DNA from: CAIOZA01 sp964464375
GTDB lineage: Bacteria > Bacteroidota > Ignavibacteria > Kapaibacteriales > UBA2268
Length of the DNA stretch: 22,513 nucleotides
Assembly: GCA_964464375.1 (NCBI GenBank)
Contig: CAYXFU010000051.1
Span: forward strand, 1 to 22,513
Direction: 5' to 3'
The notes under the pieces are model-generated. The model made no database searches and had not been told where the DNA came from. It saw nothing but the letters and a program-made list of their open reading frames with translations. Of the stretch, positions 8,582 to 17,501 are shown in pieces (the stretch's first letter is position 1; the number at the start of each line of letters is the position of its first letter). A program made the translations under genes and the position numbers.

Positions 8582-9922
8582 ATGAAAAAATTACAAATAT
8601 TACTTGTCGCTTCTTTGATATTCGCTCTCGTTGCCTGTGAACCGACAATTAACACACCTGTTGGAACGAAAAAGCTTGGCACATTAGGAGCAGACAATAC
8701 TTCACTGGTTTATGTTGCTATCGGGACATCTATGTCCGCAGGTACACAGAGCTATGCATGTTTTGCAGAAGCTACCAAATATAGTTTCCCGAATTTATTT
8801 GCCGGTCAAATGGGTGTTTCTACATTTGTTCAGCCTGATTATGCCGAACCCGGACTTGGACTCAGATATATGCTCAGAGGGTTTACCTCGGCTGGATTAC
8901 CTATATTGGATATGGTTCAATTAGCTGGCGGTGTTACAAATTCTAATTATGCAAAACCTTATAATAATTTAGGTATTTGGGGGGCAATCGCTTATGATTT
9001 GATTGATACATCAAACTTTGCCGCCAGAGGTGTAGCCAGAGAAAATCCTTATTATGTTCCCGTTCTTCGTAATCCTCAGTTAGGCGCATCAATGGTTGAT
9101 CAGGCAATCTCTTTGGCTCCTAACCTGATTACTTTTGAAATGGGCGCAAATGATGTTCTCGGGTATGCAAAATCCGGTGGTGCTATTTCAACAACCATTG
9201 TGAATGGCGAACCAATCCCAACTCCCGTCGCTTCAATGGAACAGATATTCACTGGTGCATTGATGAAGTTGACAACAGCGTTACCGAACACAAAGATAAT
9301 TCTATTTACGGTGCCAAATGTTCTGGGTGTACCTTTCTTCAAAACTGTTCCCTGGAATGCACTTTTGATTGATGGAGCAACAGCTACCAAACTAAACGCT
9401 GCTTATGGACAGCTTGGATTTACTTTTGCCGCAGGTGCTAATGGATTTGTTGCCGAATCACCAAAATCTCCCGGTAAATTGCGTCAGCTCACTGCAGAGG
9501 ACTATTTACTTCTTTCAGTCCCACAGTCTGAATTAGCAAAAGGAATGGGGTCAATAAAACCTATTCCCAATCAATATGTACTGGATAAATTCGAAGCCAC
9601 TATTGTCTCTCGGACAGTTACTGAATATAATTCTATGATCAGAGGTTTAACAGCAATTTCCAAAAATAATAATATTATTATTTTTGATTTAGATCAGATG
9701 TTAACCAATGTTATCAACAATGGCTATGCTGTTCCTGGTGGAACCACAATGACAAATAAATTCATATCAGGTGAAATGTTTAGTCTTGATGGATTTCACC
9801 CCACTTCGAGAGGTCAGGGAGCAATAGCTAATGAACTTATAAAGTTTATCAATCTTACATTTGGAGCTGATATTCCTTTGGTTAACTTACCGAGTTTACC
9901 TCCGAATTATGTTAATCCATAA
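8582..9922 (+). CDS. SGNH/GDSL-type hydrolase lipoprotein
   Basis: A 446-residue exported lipoprotein. The signal peptide ends in LVAC with the lipidated Cys at 19. SGNH-hydrolase blocks are visible: AIGTSMSAG (46-54) gives the nucleophile Ser50, with Thr49 in place of the Asp of GDS; GAND (188-191) gives Asn190; LDGFHP (402-407) gives the Asp403/His406 pair. Such enzymes cleave ester bonds in lipids or acylated glycans. The protein is longer than a minimal SGNH domain because of insertions around 120-165 and 255-335. It starts 15 nt after the FadL-like porin with GAGAG before its ATG, and a terminator follows, so the two form one operon: a hydrolase anchored to a membrane beside an importer of its products. 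The pairing suggests lipid or ester scavenging, which is inference. Confidence 0.9.
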   Translation: MKKLQILLVASLIFALVACEPTINTPVGTKKLGTLGADNTSLVYVAIGTSMSAGTQSYACFAEATKYSFPNLFAGQMGVSTFVQPDYAEPGLGLRYMLRGFTSAGLPILDMVQLAGGVTNSNYAKPYNNLGIWGAIAYDLIDTSNFAARGVARENPYYVPVLRNPQLGASMVDQAISLAPNLITFEMGANDVLGYAKSGGAISTTIVNGEPIPTPVASMEQIFTGALMKLTTALPNTKIILFTVPNVLGVPFFKTVPWNALLIDGATATKLNAAYGQLGFTFAAGANGFVAESPKSPGKLRQLTAEDYLLLSVPQSELAKGMGSIKPIPNQYVLDKFEATIVSRTVTEYNSMIRGLTAISKNNNIIIFDLDQMLTNVINNGYAVPGGTTMTNKFISGEMFSLDGFHPTSRGQGAIANELIKFINLTFGADIPLVNLPSLPPNYVNP

Positions 9923-9941
9923 TAACACTTAGCGAAATGAT

Positions 9942-9973
9942 AAAGAGCCTTGATGATAAATCAGGGCTTTTTT
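9942..9973 (+). terminator. Rho-independent terminator
   Basis: A 13-pair stem with two G-U wobbles (9942-9954 with 9960-9972), a 5-nt loop gataa, and a T run at 9968-9973. It lies 19 nt after the hydrolase stop codon and ends the porin-hydrolase operon. Confidence 0.88.
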
Positions 9974-10028
9974 ATTTCTTACACATATCATTCATCGGTA
10001 ATTATTTTTTTCACATCATTTTTTTTAA

Positions 10029-10036
10029 TATATTTG
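10029..10036 (+). promoter_or_regulatory. Putative Bacteroidota-type -7 element
   Basis: The octamer tatatttg fits TAnnTTTG and ends 41 nt before the ATG at 10078. A T-rich stretch lies upstream but there is no clear TTTG at the -33 position. Confidence 0.4.
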
Positions 10037-10077
10037 TTATGTAGAATCACACAAGCAAAGATTATCAGGAGCTATGA

Positions 10078-11526
10078 ATGAAATATCTTCTAATTTGCCT
10101 CCTTTTCATTATCAATTTTTTGAATGCTCAGATTGATGACAAAATCATTCGTTTGGATAGTGATTCCAATTCCTCATTCAATAGTGATTTTAATCAGAAG
10201 TATCAGATATTTCCTCAGTTTACAAATCTATATCAGGGATTTCTTGTAAAGCCAGAAGAGCGTCAGGGTTATTATGCCTGGCTTCAGCTGAAGCAGGATG
10301 GATATCTGAAAGATACAATCATCTGGATTGATAAATCATCCGTTCAGTCAATCTTAAATAAAATTCCTGATGGTAAAAGACTACTTACAGATAGTACTAA
10401 GATAGACTATGTTCTGACCGGCAGAGCAAAAATGCTCTCATTCATGAATAAACGAAAAGAAATTGAAATCGACACCATTATATCTAAATCTAAAATATTA
10501 ACTGATTCTATTACTATATTCAATGATGATTTTGCCTGGGATTACTCAAAATTTAACAGACTTATTAAGGATGAAGATTGGGAGATAGTTACTGATACTG
10601 CTAGTTTTAAAGATGTTGCATTAAAAGGAAGAATCAGAAATAATCTTGTTATTTCGAAAGACCTAAATCAAGATGTGATTGACATTAATAAAATCAGTTC
10701 GATTAAGCAAAAAGGAACAAATCTTTGGTTTTTGGGAACAATATTAGGAATTCCTGCAGGAGTTGTTGTAGGTGGTTTAGTTGGATTACTGCTTGTTGGG
10801 GATGATCATAGAGATTTTGCCGCGTTGGCGGGATTAGCCATAGGTGGAACAATTGGTGGTTTATCAGGAGGAATACTAGGCGGTATTTGGTTTGGCAGTT
10901 TTGAAACCGGTACTGATATCAGACTGACTTCTTCTGATCCCTATGACCGTTATTTTGAACTGGACAGAAAGACATTTTTTACTTTACCTGAATTGGAATC
11001 AGATGGAACCATCAAGGTAAATAAAATTTCAGATACTTTATCGCACAAATTGGCAAAGTCAGAAGAACAAAGCCTGGTTACTAATGAAATTAGGAGACAA
11101 AGTGAACTCGACAAACCACAATTCAGCCTTGGTGGAGGATTCTTCTATCCATTGAATTTTAATCTGAATCTGTTATTCTATTTTAATGACTATCTCGGCT
11201 TTAGTTATACCGGATTCCCTGTTCCATTCAAAGAAAATGACAACGAAGATTGTTCCCGGTATGGAATGTTTTACCGAATACATGCAAAGAAGAATTTCTT
11301 TGACAATGTGGGTATTCATTATAGTCAAAGAAGCCAATTCACCTATGATTATCGAACCTATGAAAAAATAAAATTTAAATTCAATGAAATTGGTATAGAT
11401 TATGACGTTTCATTTTATGGAGTTTTTCTTCAGGTTGGTTTTAATTATGTGACATCAAACCTTTATAACTATACGATTAACTCAGTTTCGTTCAATTTGC
11501 AATTTGGATATAGATATACGTTTTGA
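10078..11526 (+). CDS. Exported protein of unknown function, paralogue A of a tandem pair
   Basis: A 482-residue protein with a cleavable signal peptide (MKYLLICLLFIINFLNAQ). Three parts are visible: an N-terminal region with the block QKYQIFPQF (40-48) and QGYYAWLQLKQDG (63-75); a glycine-rich hydrophobic stretch (about 216-273) with several GxxxG spacings that looks like a glycine-zipper hairpin; and a C-terminal part (about 347-482) of alternating aromatic strands ending in FGYRYTF, as in outer-membrane beta-barrels. AGGAG lies 6 nt before the ATG and supports this start over an out-of-frame ATG at 10074. The next gene, 44 nt on, is a clear paralogue with the same three-part layout. The envelope location is likely, but no known family was recognised. 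Confidence 0.85.
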   Translation: MKYLLICLLFIINFLNAQIDDKIIRLDSDSNSSFNSDFNQKYQIFPQFTNLYQGFLVKPEERQGYYAWLQLKQDGYLKDTIIWIDKSSVQSILNKIPDGKRLLTDSTKIDYVLTGRAKMLSFMNKRKEIEIDTIISKSKILTDSITIFNDDFAWDYSKFNRLIKDEDWEIVTDTASFKDVALKGRIRNNLVISKDLNQDVIDINKISSIKQKGTNLWFLGTILGIPAGVVVGGLVGLLLVGDDHRDFAALAGLAIGGTIGGLSGGILGGIWFGSFETGTDIRLTSSDPYDRYFELDRKTFFTLPELESDGTIKVNKISDTLSHKLAKSEEQSLVTNEIRRQSELDKPQFSLGGGFFYPLNFNLNLLFYFNDYLGFSYTGFPVPFKENDNEDCSRYGMFYRIHAKKNFFDNVGIHYSQRSQFTYDYRTYEKIKFKFNEIGIDYDVSFYGVFLQVGFNYVTSNLYNYTINSVSFNLQFGYRYTF

Positions 11527-11570
11527 TAGTTATTTTCAAAGGGATCGATAAATATTACCAGGAGAAATAT

Positions 11571-13043
11571 ATGAAATATGTTCTTATTTGCTTGTTAATC
11601 TCAGTCAATTTGCTCAATGCACAGATTGATGATAAGTTCATTGTTTTAGACAAAGAATCAAATTACTCTTTTAGAGCTGATTTCAACCAAAAGTATCAGC
11701 TTTTTCCTCAGTTTAATAATCTTTACCAGGGATTCATAGTTAAACCTTTTGAGCGACAGGGGTATTATGCTTGGCTTCAACTAAAGCAGGATGGAGCTCT
11801 ACGTGACACGATTGTCTGGTTGGAAACGAGCGACGTGAATTCTATTATTAGTCGTTTGCCTGAATCTCCAAAAAACCCTGAGTCTAACTTAATCTATAAT
11901 GATATTATCAATAGAGCTAAGTTTCTTTCGGTTGAGCGGTCACGAGCAAATAGGTTGCCAACAAAGGAATATACTGAGACTTTCAATGGGGGCCTGGTAA
12001 GAGATACTACAATCAGATATAATGCAGATTATGCTGATGAAAAAGAATTGCGGCAGAGGAATCTGATGGATTCTCGCTGGTCTTTCACAACAGCTAAACT
12101 AAATTTAGAAAAATTTTCTATTGTTGGTAAGAGTGCCAATGAACTTATTTTACTTAAGGATGGCGATTACAAATCAATTAGAATAAATGAAATTCAAAAT
12201 ATAAAGTTCAAAGCACCAAGCCAGGCATTGTTGGGGGTTCTTGCCGGGATTCCAATCGGGGCGATGGTCGGTTATGGTGTAGGAACTATGATATTTAAAA
12301 GATCATCTAATTCTTATTTTGATTTTACAGATGTTGGTTATGTGATTTGTTCGATCGGAGGAGCTGCTTTATGCGGTACTGTTGGAGGGATAATTGCTAA
12401 TATAATGTCAAAACGACCTGATATAGAGATTGAAGGTAAAACAGAATATGATAGATACTTTGATTTCGATAGAAAAACTTATTTTGCGATTCCCGAAATC
12501 AAGCTAGATTCTAGTGTAAAGGCAAAAATATTTGTTGAAGCTGACATTAATGGAGTGACTAAAGATCGAGAGTTCTCTTTAAAAGATTCACCAAAACTAA
12601 AAGGAAGACCGGTTGACACTACTATAGTCAGCTTTGGAGTAGGTTTAGCAGATCCTTTGCTACTCAATTTCCATATTCAGTTCTACCTTGATGAAAATCT
12701 AGGTGTTTTATATACAGGCTTACCTGTTGGCTTCTCACCTAACGATAACGAGGAATCTTCTAGAATAGGATTTTTCTATAGGATTTACCATAACTATAAG
12801 TTTAGGCATAATGTAGGTTTAAGTGTTGGCTTTGGGAAAACGAAAAACATTTATTACTTTTATCCGGATACATATACTCAATTCAGCAATTATACAGAAG
12901 TCGGTGCTTTCTATGAAATTTCATTTTATGGTTTTTTTGGAATGGGTGGATTATACTACAGATTTCAAGGCAGCAACTCGAATGGTCAGACATTGAATTA
13001 TTCACCTATGAATCTGCAAATTGGTTATAGATTTACGATATGA
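11571..13043 (+). CDS. Exported protein of unknown function, paralogue B of a tandem pair
   Basis: A 490-residue paralogue of the preceding gene. The signal peptide (MKYVLICLLISVNLLNAQ) and the N-terminal region match closely: QKYQLFPQF (40-48) and QGYYAWLQLKQDG (63-75) are almost identical, while many codons in this stretch differ synonymously, so the duplication is old and the region is constrained. Residues about 100-215 diverge strongly. The glycine-rich segment (about 217-278) and the barrel-like C-terminus ending in IGYRFTI are kept. DRYF followed by DRKTFF/DRKTYF just after the glycine-rich segment is shared. AGGAG lies 7 nt before the ATG at 11571; an in-frame upstream start at 11523 would overlap gene A and add residues before the signal peptide. 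Function unknown; the two products may work together in the envelope. Confidence 0.85.
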   Translation: MKYVLICLLISVNLLNAQIDDKFIVLDKESNYSFRADFNQKYQLFPQFNNLYQGFIVKPFERQGYYAWLQLKQDGALRDTIVWLETSDVNSIISRLPESPKNPESNLIYNDIINRAKFLSVERSRANRLPTKEYTETFNGGLVRDTTIRYNADYADEKELRQRNLMDSRWSFTTAKLNLEKFSIVGKSANELILLKDGDYKSIRINEIQNIKFKAPSQALLGVLAGIPIGAMVGYGVGTMIFKRSSNSYFDFTDVGYVICSIGGAALCGTVGGIIANIMSKRPDIEIEGKTEYDRYFDFDRKTYFAIPEIKLDSSVKAKIFVEADINGVTKDREFSLKDSPKLKGRPVDTTIVSFGVGLADPLLLNFHIQFYLDENLGVLYTGLPVGFSPNDNEESSRIGFFYRIYHNYKFRHNVGLSVGFGKTKNIYYFYPDTYTQFSNYTEVGAFYEISFYGFFGMGGLYYRFQGSNSNGQTLNYSPMNLQIGYRFTI

Positions 13044-13162
13044 TAAGCGATTTCTGGTATAAACTGGGAGAGTTTATTCAAAAGTGTAAACCTGTGCCTT
13101 TAGAGGGCAACATTCCATTGTTGTGATTACAAAGTAAGTATTCCTCATACTTAAGATAAATT

Positions 13163-13579
13163 TCATTCTCCAATTATCTTAACGAGTACTCGCTTGCGTC
13201 GCATCCCATCGAACTCGCCATAAAATATCTGTTCCCATGGTCCAAGATCAAGTTTACCATCTGTTATTGCGACAGTTACTTCGCGTCCCATGATTTGTCT
13301 CTTCAAATGAGCATCGGCATTGTCCTCGTATCCGTTGTGCCTGTATTGATTATAAGGCTTTTCTGGTGCCAGTTTTTCGAGCCAGACCTCGAAGTCATTA
13401 TGCAGTCCCATTTCGTCATCATTAATGAATACACTGGCAGTAATATGCATAGCATTTACAAGTACAATTCCTTCTATCACGCTACTTTCGGTGATACATC
13501 TCTCGACTTCATGAGTGATGTTGATGTATTCTCTTCTTCGTGAGGTTTGGAACCAAAGTTCTTTTCTGAATGATTTCAT
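13163..13579 (-). CDS. yjbQ: YjbQ/UPF0047 family protein
   Basis: A 138-residue soluble protein, the same length as E. coli YjbQ. Family blocks are present: WFQTSRRREYINIT (9-22), the central strand HITASVFINDDE (from about 54), YRHNGYEDNADAHLK (from about 84), and the end block LGPWEQIFYGEFDGMRRKRV. YjbQ proteins form compact beta-barrel-like trimers; weak thiamin-phosphate synthase activity has been reported for some members, but the physiological role is unsettled. I chose the ATG at 13579 because homologues begin with this MKxFRKELW-type segment; a TTG at 13654 would add 25 residues and overlap the neighbouring gene's start. It is convergent with the paralogue pair and divergent, 74 nt away, from the T9SS protein gene. 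Confidence 0.92.
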   Translation of the reverse strand: MKSFRKELWFQTSRRREYINITHEVERCITESSVIEGIVLVNAMHITASVFINDDEMGLHNDFEVWLEKLAPEKPYNQYRHNGYEDNADAHLKRQIMGREVTVAITDGKLDLGPWEQIFYGEFDGMRRKRVLVKIIGE

Positions 13580-13653
13580 ATTTGCACTTTTTAAAATAAT
13601 ATCTGTGTTTCTTCGATTTTCATAATATACAATTAATTTTTTAAAATCAAACA

Positions 13654-15135
13654 ATGAAGTTTTCTCTACTAATAACTATATTTTTTTCTTTACTGAATAG
13701 TGGCTATTTACAGAGTTATTCTATAGTAAAGCAGGGCGGACAGTTTACATATTTCACATATAATACGCAGATCAAATCGGACACAATGCTTGCTACAATT
13801 GTAATTGATTCTATCCAACAGAAAGCATTAGCTGTAGAATATTTCAATTTCAGATCTCCCGAAACAAAGTACAATCCCAAAATATACGATCTATGTACAG
13901 TTATTGATGGTCCATCGTGGATTGGCAGAAAAGTTATTGCAGGGAAGGATACTAGCTTCATAATTTCAATCAGAAATGATTCATTGATATTCCTAACAAA
14001 TGCTTCATTATACGATAGCTGGATATTATACAAATTCAAACACGATACCCTTATCGAGGCTGTTGTGTCCTCTATAGATTATCTGCCTGTTGTGGGTAAT
14101 ATTATGGATTCAGTTAAAACAATAACATTAACAGTAAAGAATAGTAAAAATTTTGGTATCAATCATCCGGCTAACAATCGTAAGTTCATGCTGTCTAAGA
14201 ATTATGGCTTCATTACCGCATTTGATTGGAGATACTTTCCGGATTCATTAAACAAAGAATTAAAAATTTGTGGTATTCCCGATCCAAAGACCGGAATAAA
14301 TCCAATCACGTTTCGCCAGGTGTTTGACTATGATATCGGAGATGAATTCCATTATTCTGAAGGGGATACAGATGAGTCGAGACATGGTTATATAATTGAG
14401 AATATTGTTAGGGTTACAGATAAGCAGGTTCTTGATACGAATACTCTGGAATATACGTATTCAAATTTTTCAAAGTATATTAATCTAAATGGCTCAAAGT
14501 CCGATACAACCTTTCGTTACAGGGAAGCTAGCGAAAGAATCAATGTTGGAGATTACCCTTTATTCGAACCGGAGGAATCATTAGTTGGCATGGTAAGCTA
14601 TCCTGGAAATCCGCTTGTTGATTTTCTTGTCAAGATCAATAAATACGGAGGCAGGCAGGTTATAACAAATGAATTTCTTTACTACCTATCGCCGGATTCA
14701 TGTTACAGACAACAAAATCATGAATATGTACGGATTTATCAATATATTGAAGGATGTGGAGCTTATTTTGTTGAGTACTGGGGTTTTGGTTATACATGGA
14801 AAACGCTACATTATTATAATAAAAGCGGAAAAACTTGGGGAAATCAGTTGGATGTGCCCACTTCAGTTGCCAATGATAACACTGAAAAAAAATATTTTTA
14901 TTACGATCCGAACATGTCTCGTCTGATTATCAATTTACCTCATTCCGGTTTATTTAATCTAAGAATTTCAGATTTAAACGGAAGAGACATAGTTCCACCA
15001 ATCTTTAATGAAATCAATAATATTGGAGAAAGAATTATTGATTTAAACAATCAATCGTTAAATCAGGGCATCTACTTTGCCATTCTAAGTTTCGAAGGAG
15101 AGATCATTCCTTTCAAGTTTGCAGTCTTCCATTGA
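13654..15135 (+). CDS. Secreted protein with T9SS type-A sorting domain, unknown body
   Basis: A 493-residue protein with a signal peptide (about 1-20) and a C-terminal region (about 415-493) that reads as a type IX secretion sorting domain: DPN at 418-420 in place of the usual PNP, then the strand LRISDLNGR (422-444 region), a turn with NIGERIIDL, QGIYFAILS (about 472-480), and a final Phe-Lys-Phe strand. Such domains carry proteins across the outer membrane through T9SS and are then cleaved or anchored. The body (21-410) is rich in Tyr, Ser and Asp and looks beta-rich; no catalytic motif is recognised. The ATG at 13654 begins the signal peptide directly; no Shine-Dalgarno sequence is visible. 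It is divergent from yjbQ, and 126 nt separate its stop from the acyl-chain operon. Confidence 0.82.
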   Translation: MKFSLLITIFFSLLNSGYLQSYSIVKQGGQFTYFTYNTQIKSDTMLATIVIDSIQQKALAVEYFNFRSPETKYNPKIYDLCTVIDGPSWIGRKVIAGKDTSFIISIRNDSLIFLTNASLYDSWILYKFKHDTLIEAVVSSIDYLPVVGNIMDSVKTITLTVKNSKNFGINHPANNRKFMLSKNYGFITAFDWRYFPDSLNKELKICGIPDPKTGINPITFRQVFDYDIGDEFHYSEGDTDESRHGYIIENIVRVTDKQVLDTNTLEYTYSNFSKYINLNGSKSDTTFRYREASERINVGDYPLFEPEESLVGMVSYPGNPLVDFLVKINKYGGRQVITNEFLYYLSPDSCYRQQNHEYVRIYQYIEGCGAYFVEYWGFGYTWKTLHYYNKSGKTWGNQLDVPTSVANDNTEKKYFYYDPNMSRLIINLPHSGLFNLRISDLNGRDIVPPIFNEINNIGERIIDLNNQSLNQGIYFAILSFEGEIIPFKFAVFH

Positions 15136-15196
15136 CCAACGATATAAATATTTACCAACAGATAATCAAAAGATTCCTAATCAATTTATTTTTTGT

Positions 15197-15204
15197 TAAT
15201 TTTG
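15197..15204 (+). promoter_or_regulatory. Putative -7 element of the acyl-chain operon
   Basis: The octamer taattttg fits TAnnTTTG. It ends 57 nt before the ATG at 15262, so a transcript from it would begin near 15211. This agrees with the internal start chosen for the ketoreductase, since an in-frame TTG at 15193 would lie upstream of the promoter. Confidence 0.45.
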
Positions 15205-15261
15205 CGTCTTAGGGGTTTAACAAATTGTTTTTTAGTAACAAAGACTGAAACTAATATAAAT

Positions 15262-15990
15262 ATGAAATACGCATTAGTAACCGGAGCATCGAGGGGAATT
15301 GGCAGGGCAGTAAGTTTGAAACTAGCTTCTGACGGTTTTTCCGTTCTGATTAATTATAAGTCAAATGATGCTGAAGCAGAAGAGACGCTTAGAATTATTA
15401 ATGAAGCCGGAGGAAAAGCAACTCTGCTGAAGTTTGATGTATCTGATAAGACGCAGGTAACTGAAATCCTGGGCAAATGGCTTTTAGAGCATGAAGGGGA
15501 CTACATAGACGTAGTTGTGAACAATGCCGGCATAAGAAAAGACAATCTTATGTTCTTCATGTCCGATGATGATTGGTCATCGGTAATTGATACAAATCTT
15601 AACAGTTTTTTCTATGTTACACGTCATTTGATTAAGGATATGGTAATGAATAAACACGGCAGAATCATTAATGTCGTCTCATTATCCGGTCTGAAAGGAT
15701 TGCCGGGACAGGCTAATTATTCGGCATCCAAAGCAGGCGTTATCGGAGCTACTAAAGCTCTAGCACAGGAATTGGGCAAAAAGAATATTACGGTCAATGC
15801 TGTCGCACCAGGTTTTATAAAAACCGAAATGACAGACGGACTTAATGAAAAAGAACTTAAATCCATGATTCCGCTCAACAGGTTTGGAGAATCCGCAGAG
15901 GTCGCTGAGCTTGTTGGTTTTCTGGCATCTGATAAAGCATCATATATCACAGGCCAGGTGATTTCAATCAATGGCGGATTGTACAGTTAA
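15262..15990 (+). CDS. fabG: 3-oxoacyl-ACP reductase (FabG-type SDR)
   Basis: A 242-residue short-chain dehydrogenase/reductase that reduces 3-ketoacyl-ACP to 3-hydroxyacyl-ACP with NAD(P)H. The nucleotide loop TGASRGIG is at 7-14, NNAG at 87-90, and the catalytic set is Asn112, Ser140, Tyr153 and Lys157 within GQANYSASKAG. The APGFIKTEMT block (182-191) and the C-terminal YITGQVISINGG are typical of FabG. The start at ATG 15262 puts the glycine loop at its normal distance. It is the first gene of a six-gene operon with a ketosynthase 15 nt downstream. The context suggests a pathway-specific reductase rather than the housekeeping FabG, as in aryl-polyene clusters, but the sequence alone cannot separate the two. 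Confidence 0.94.
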   Translation: MKYALVTGASRGIGRAVSLKLASDGFSVLINYKSNDAEAEETLRIINEAGGKATLLKFDVSDKTQVTEILGKWLLEHEGDYIDVVVNNAGIRKDNLMFFMSDDDWSSVIDTNLNSFFYVTRHLIKDMVMNKHGRIINVVSLSGLKGLPGQANYSASKAGVIGATKALAQELGKKNITVNAVAPGFIKTEMTDGLNEKELKSMIPLNRFGESAEVAELVGFLASDKASYITGQVISINGGLYS

Positions 15991-16005
15991 AAAAATGAGA
16001 TTTTT

Positions 16006-17226
16006 ATGAGAAGAGTAGTAATAACAGGCATTGGAATTTATAGTTGTATCGGAACTAATCTGGAAGAAGTAAGAGAGTCACTCTATAATGGCAAATCCGG
16101 TATTTATCTTGAGACAGCTCGCAAAGAGATGGGTTTCCGGTCAGGTCTTACGGGTAGGGTTGAACGGCCCAATCTCAAAGGAAAGATAGACAGAAGAATG
16201 CGGGTTGGAATGGGAGAACCTGCCGAATTCGCTTATATGTCAACGATAGAAGCATTAAATATTGCAAATCTTGATCAGGATTATCTTGATAAAAGCGAAG
16301 TCGGGATACTTTTTGGTAATGATAGTGTTGCTCAGGCTACTATCGAAGGAATAGATAGAATTCGGGAGACCAAAGATACAACAATGCTCGGCTCCGGCTC
16401 GATATTTCAGTCGATGAATTCAACCGTTACTATGAATCTGTCTGTTATGTTCAAACTTAAAGGAATTAACTTCACTGTTAGTGGTGCATGCGCAAGTGGA
16501 TCACATTCAATTGGTTTGGGTTATTTCCTGATAATGCATGGGTGGCAGGATACTATTATTTGCGGCGGAGCACAAGAGATTAATCCATTATCAATGGGTG
16601 CATTCGATGGGCTCAGTGCATTTTCTATCAGAGAAAATGAACCGGAAAAAGCCTCCAGACCTTTCGACAGGGACAGAGACGGTCTGGTCCCTAGTGGTGG
16701 AGCGGCAACAGTCATATTAGAAGATCTTGAATCGGCTCTGAAGCGTGGTGCTCCGATTCTAGGAGAAGTTATAGGTTATGGCTTTTCATCGAATGGCGAG
16801 CACATTTCTCAGCCAAATGTCGATGGTCCGAAGAGGGCAATTGTAATGGCAATGAAGCAGTCTCAACTCAAACAGAAAGAGGTTGATTATATAAATGCTC
16901 ATGCAACATCAACTCCGATAGGAGACATGAACGAAGCAAAAGCAATTTACGAAGCTTTCAGCAAAGCCAGACCTTTCGTCAGCTCAACAAAAGCTATGAC
17001 CGGACATGAATGCTGGATGGCTGGCGCAAGCGAGATAGTTTACTCGATGATTATGATGCAGAATTCATTCGTTGCTCCTAATATTAATTTCGAGAACCCC
17101 GATGAGGATTCTGCAAAATTGAATATAGCATCTAAAACAATAGATACTCAAATTAACTGCTTCCTTTCTAATTCATTTGGATTCGGCGGCACTAATTCGT
17201 CTTTGATAGTTCAAAAATATAAATAA
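16006..17226 (+). CDS. Beta-ketoacyl-ACP synthase (KAS II/FabF-like)
   Basis: A 406-residue condensing enzyme that extends an acyl chain by two carbons from malonyl-ACP. The catalytic residues are all present: Cys162 in SGACASG, His299 in NAHATSTP, Lys329 and His334 in TKAMTGHECWMAG, and the late FGFGGTN (392-398). After the second His the usual TGHxxGAAG reads TGHECWMAGAS, which differs from housekeeping FabF and which I associate with ketosynthases of specialised FAS-II-like clusters in this phylum. The N-terminus MRRVVITGIG is the standard KAS start, so the ATG is secure although the ribosome site is weak. It lies 15 nt after the reductase and 10 nt before its carrier protein. There is only one ketosynthase here and no chain-length-factor partner. 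Confidence 0.94.
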   Translation: MRRVVITGIGIYSCIGTNLEEVRESLYNGKSGIYLETARKEMGFRSGLTGRVERPNLKGKIDRRMRVGMGEPAEFAYMSTIEALNIANLDQDYLDKSEVGILFGNDSVAQATIEGIDRIRETKDTTMLGSGSIFQSMNSTVTMNLSVMFKLKGINFTVSGACASGSHSIGLGYFLIMHGWQDTIICGGAQEINPLSMGAFDGLSAFSIRENEPEKASRPFDRDRDGLVPSGGAATVILEDLESALKRGAPILGEVIGYGFSSNGEHISQPNVDGPKRAIVMAMKQSQLKQKEVDYINAHATSTPIGDMNEAKAIYEAFSKARPFVSSTKAMTGHECWMAGASEIVYSMIMMQNSFVAPNINFENPDEDSAKLNIASKTIDTQINCFLSNSFGFGGTNSSLIVQKYK

Positions 17227-17236
17227 ATGGTATATA

Positions 17237-17479
17237 ATGGAAAAAAGCGAAATAATACAAAAAGTGAATGAATTCCTCATTGATGAATTCGAAGTCGATG
17301 AGTCTAAAATAAGTCCAGATTCTAATCTGAAAACAGATTTAGGTATTGATAGTCTAGATTTTATCGATATTGCAATCATTGTAGAAAAAACATTCAAATT
17401 CAAGATTAAAGCTGAAGATTTGGTAAATGTCAGCACTCTCGATAATTTCTATGATTATATTCAGGCTAATTGTCAGTAA
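17237..17479 (+). CDS. Acyl carrier protein
   Basis: An 80-residue carrier protein of standard length. LGIDSLDFIDI (35-45) holds Ser39, which receives the 4'-phosphopantetheine arm that carries the growing acyl chain. Helices I-IV can be followed, with an acidic recognition helix after the Ser. It lies 10 nt after the ketosynthase and 22 nt before the acyltransferase, so it is very probably the dedicated carrier for this operon. No phosphopantetheinyl transferase gene is in the window; activation must come from elsewhere. Confidence 0.95.
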   Translation: MEKSEIIQKVNEFLIDEFEVDESKISPDSNLKTDLGIDSLDFIDIAIIVEKTFKFKIKAEDLVNVSTLDNFYDYIQANCQ

Positions 17480-17501
17480 ACCACTAATCTTCAATTAAGA
17501 A

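Noticed and set aside
13135..13153. A hairpin (taagtat/atactta, loop tcctc) between the convergent genes ending at 13043 and 13163.
   Set aside because: The stem is only 7 bp and AT-rich with no T tract on either strand, so I do not call it a terminator.
15193..15261. An upstream TTG start giving the ketoreductase 23 extra residues.
   Set aside because: The extra residues precede the nucleotide-binding strand that normally begins FabG proteins, and the promoter-like octamer overlaps this region.
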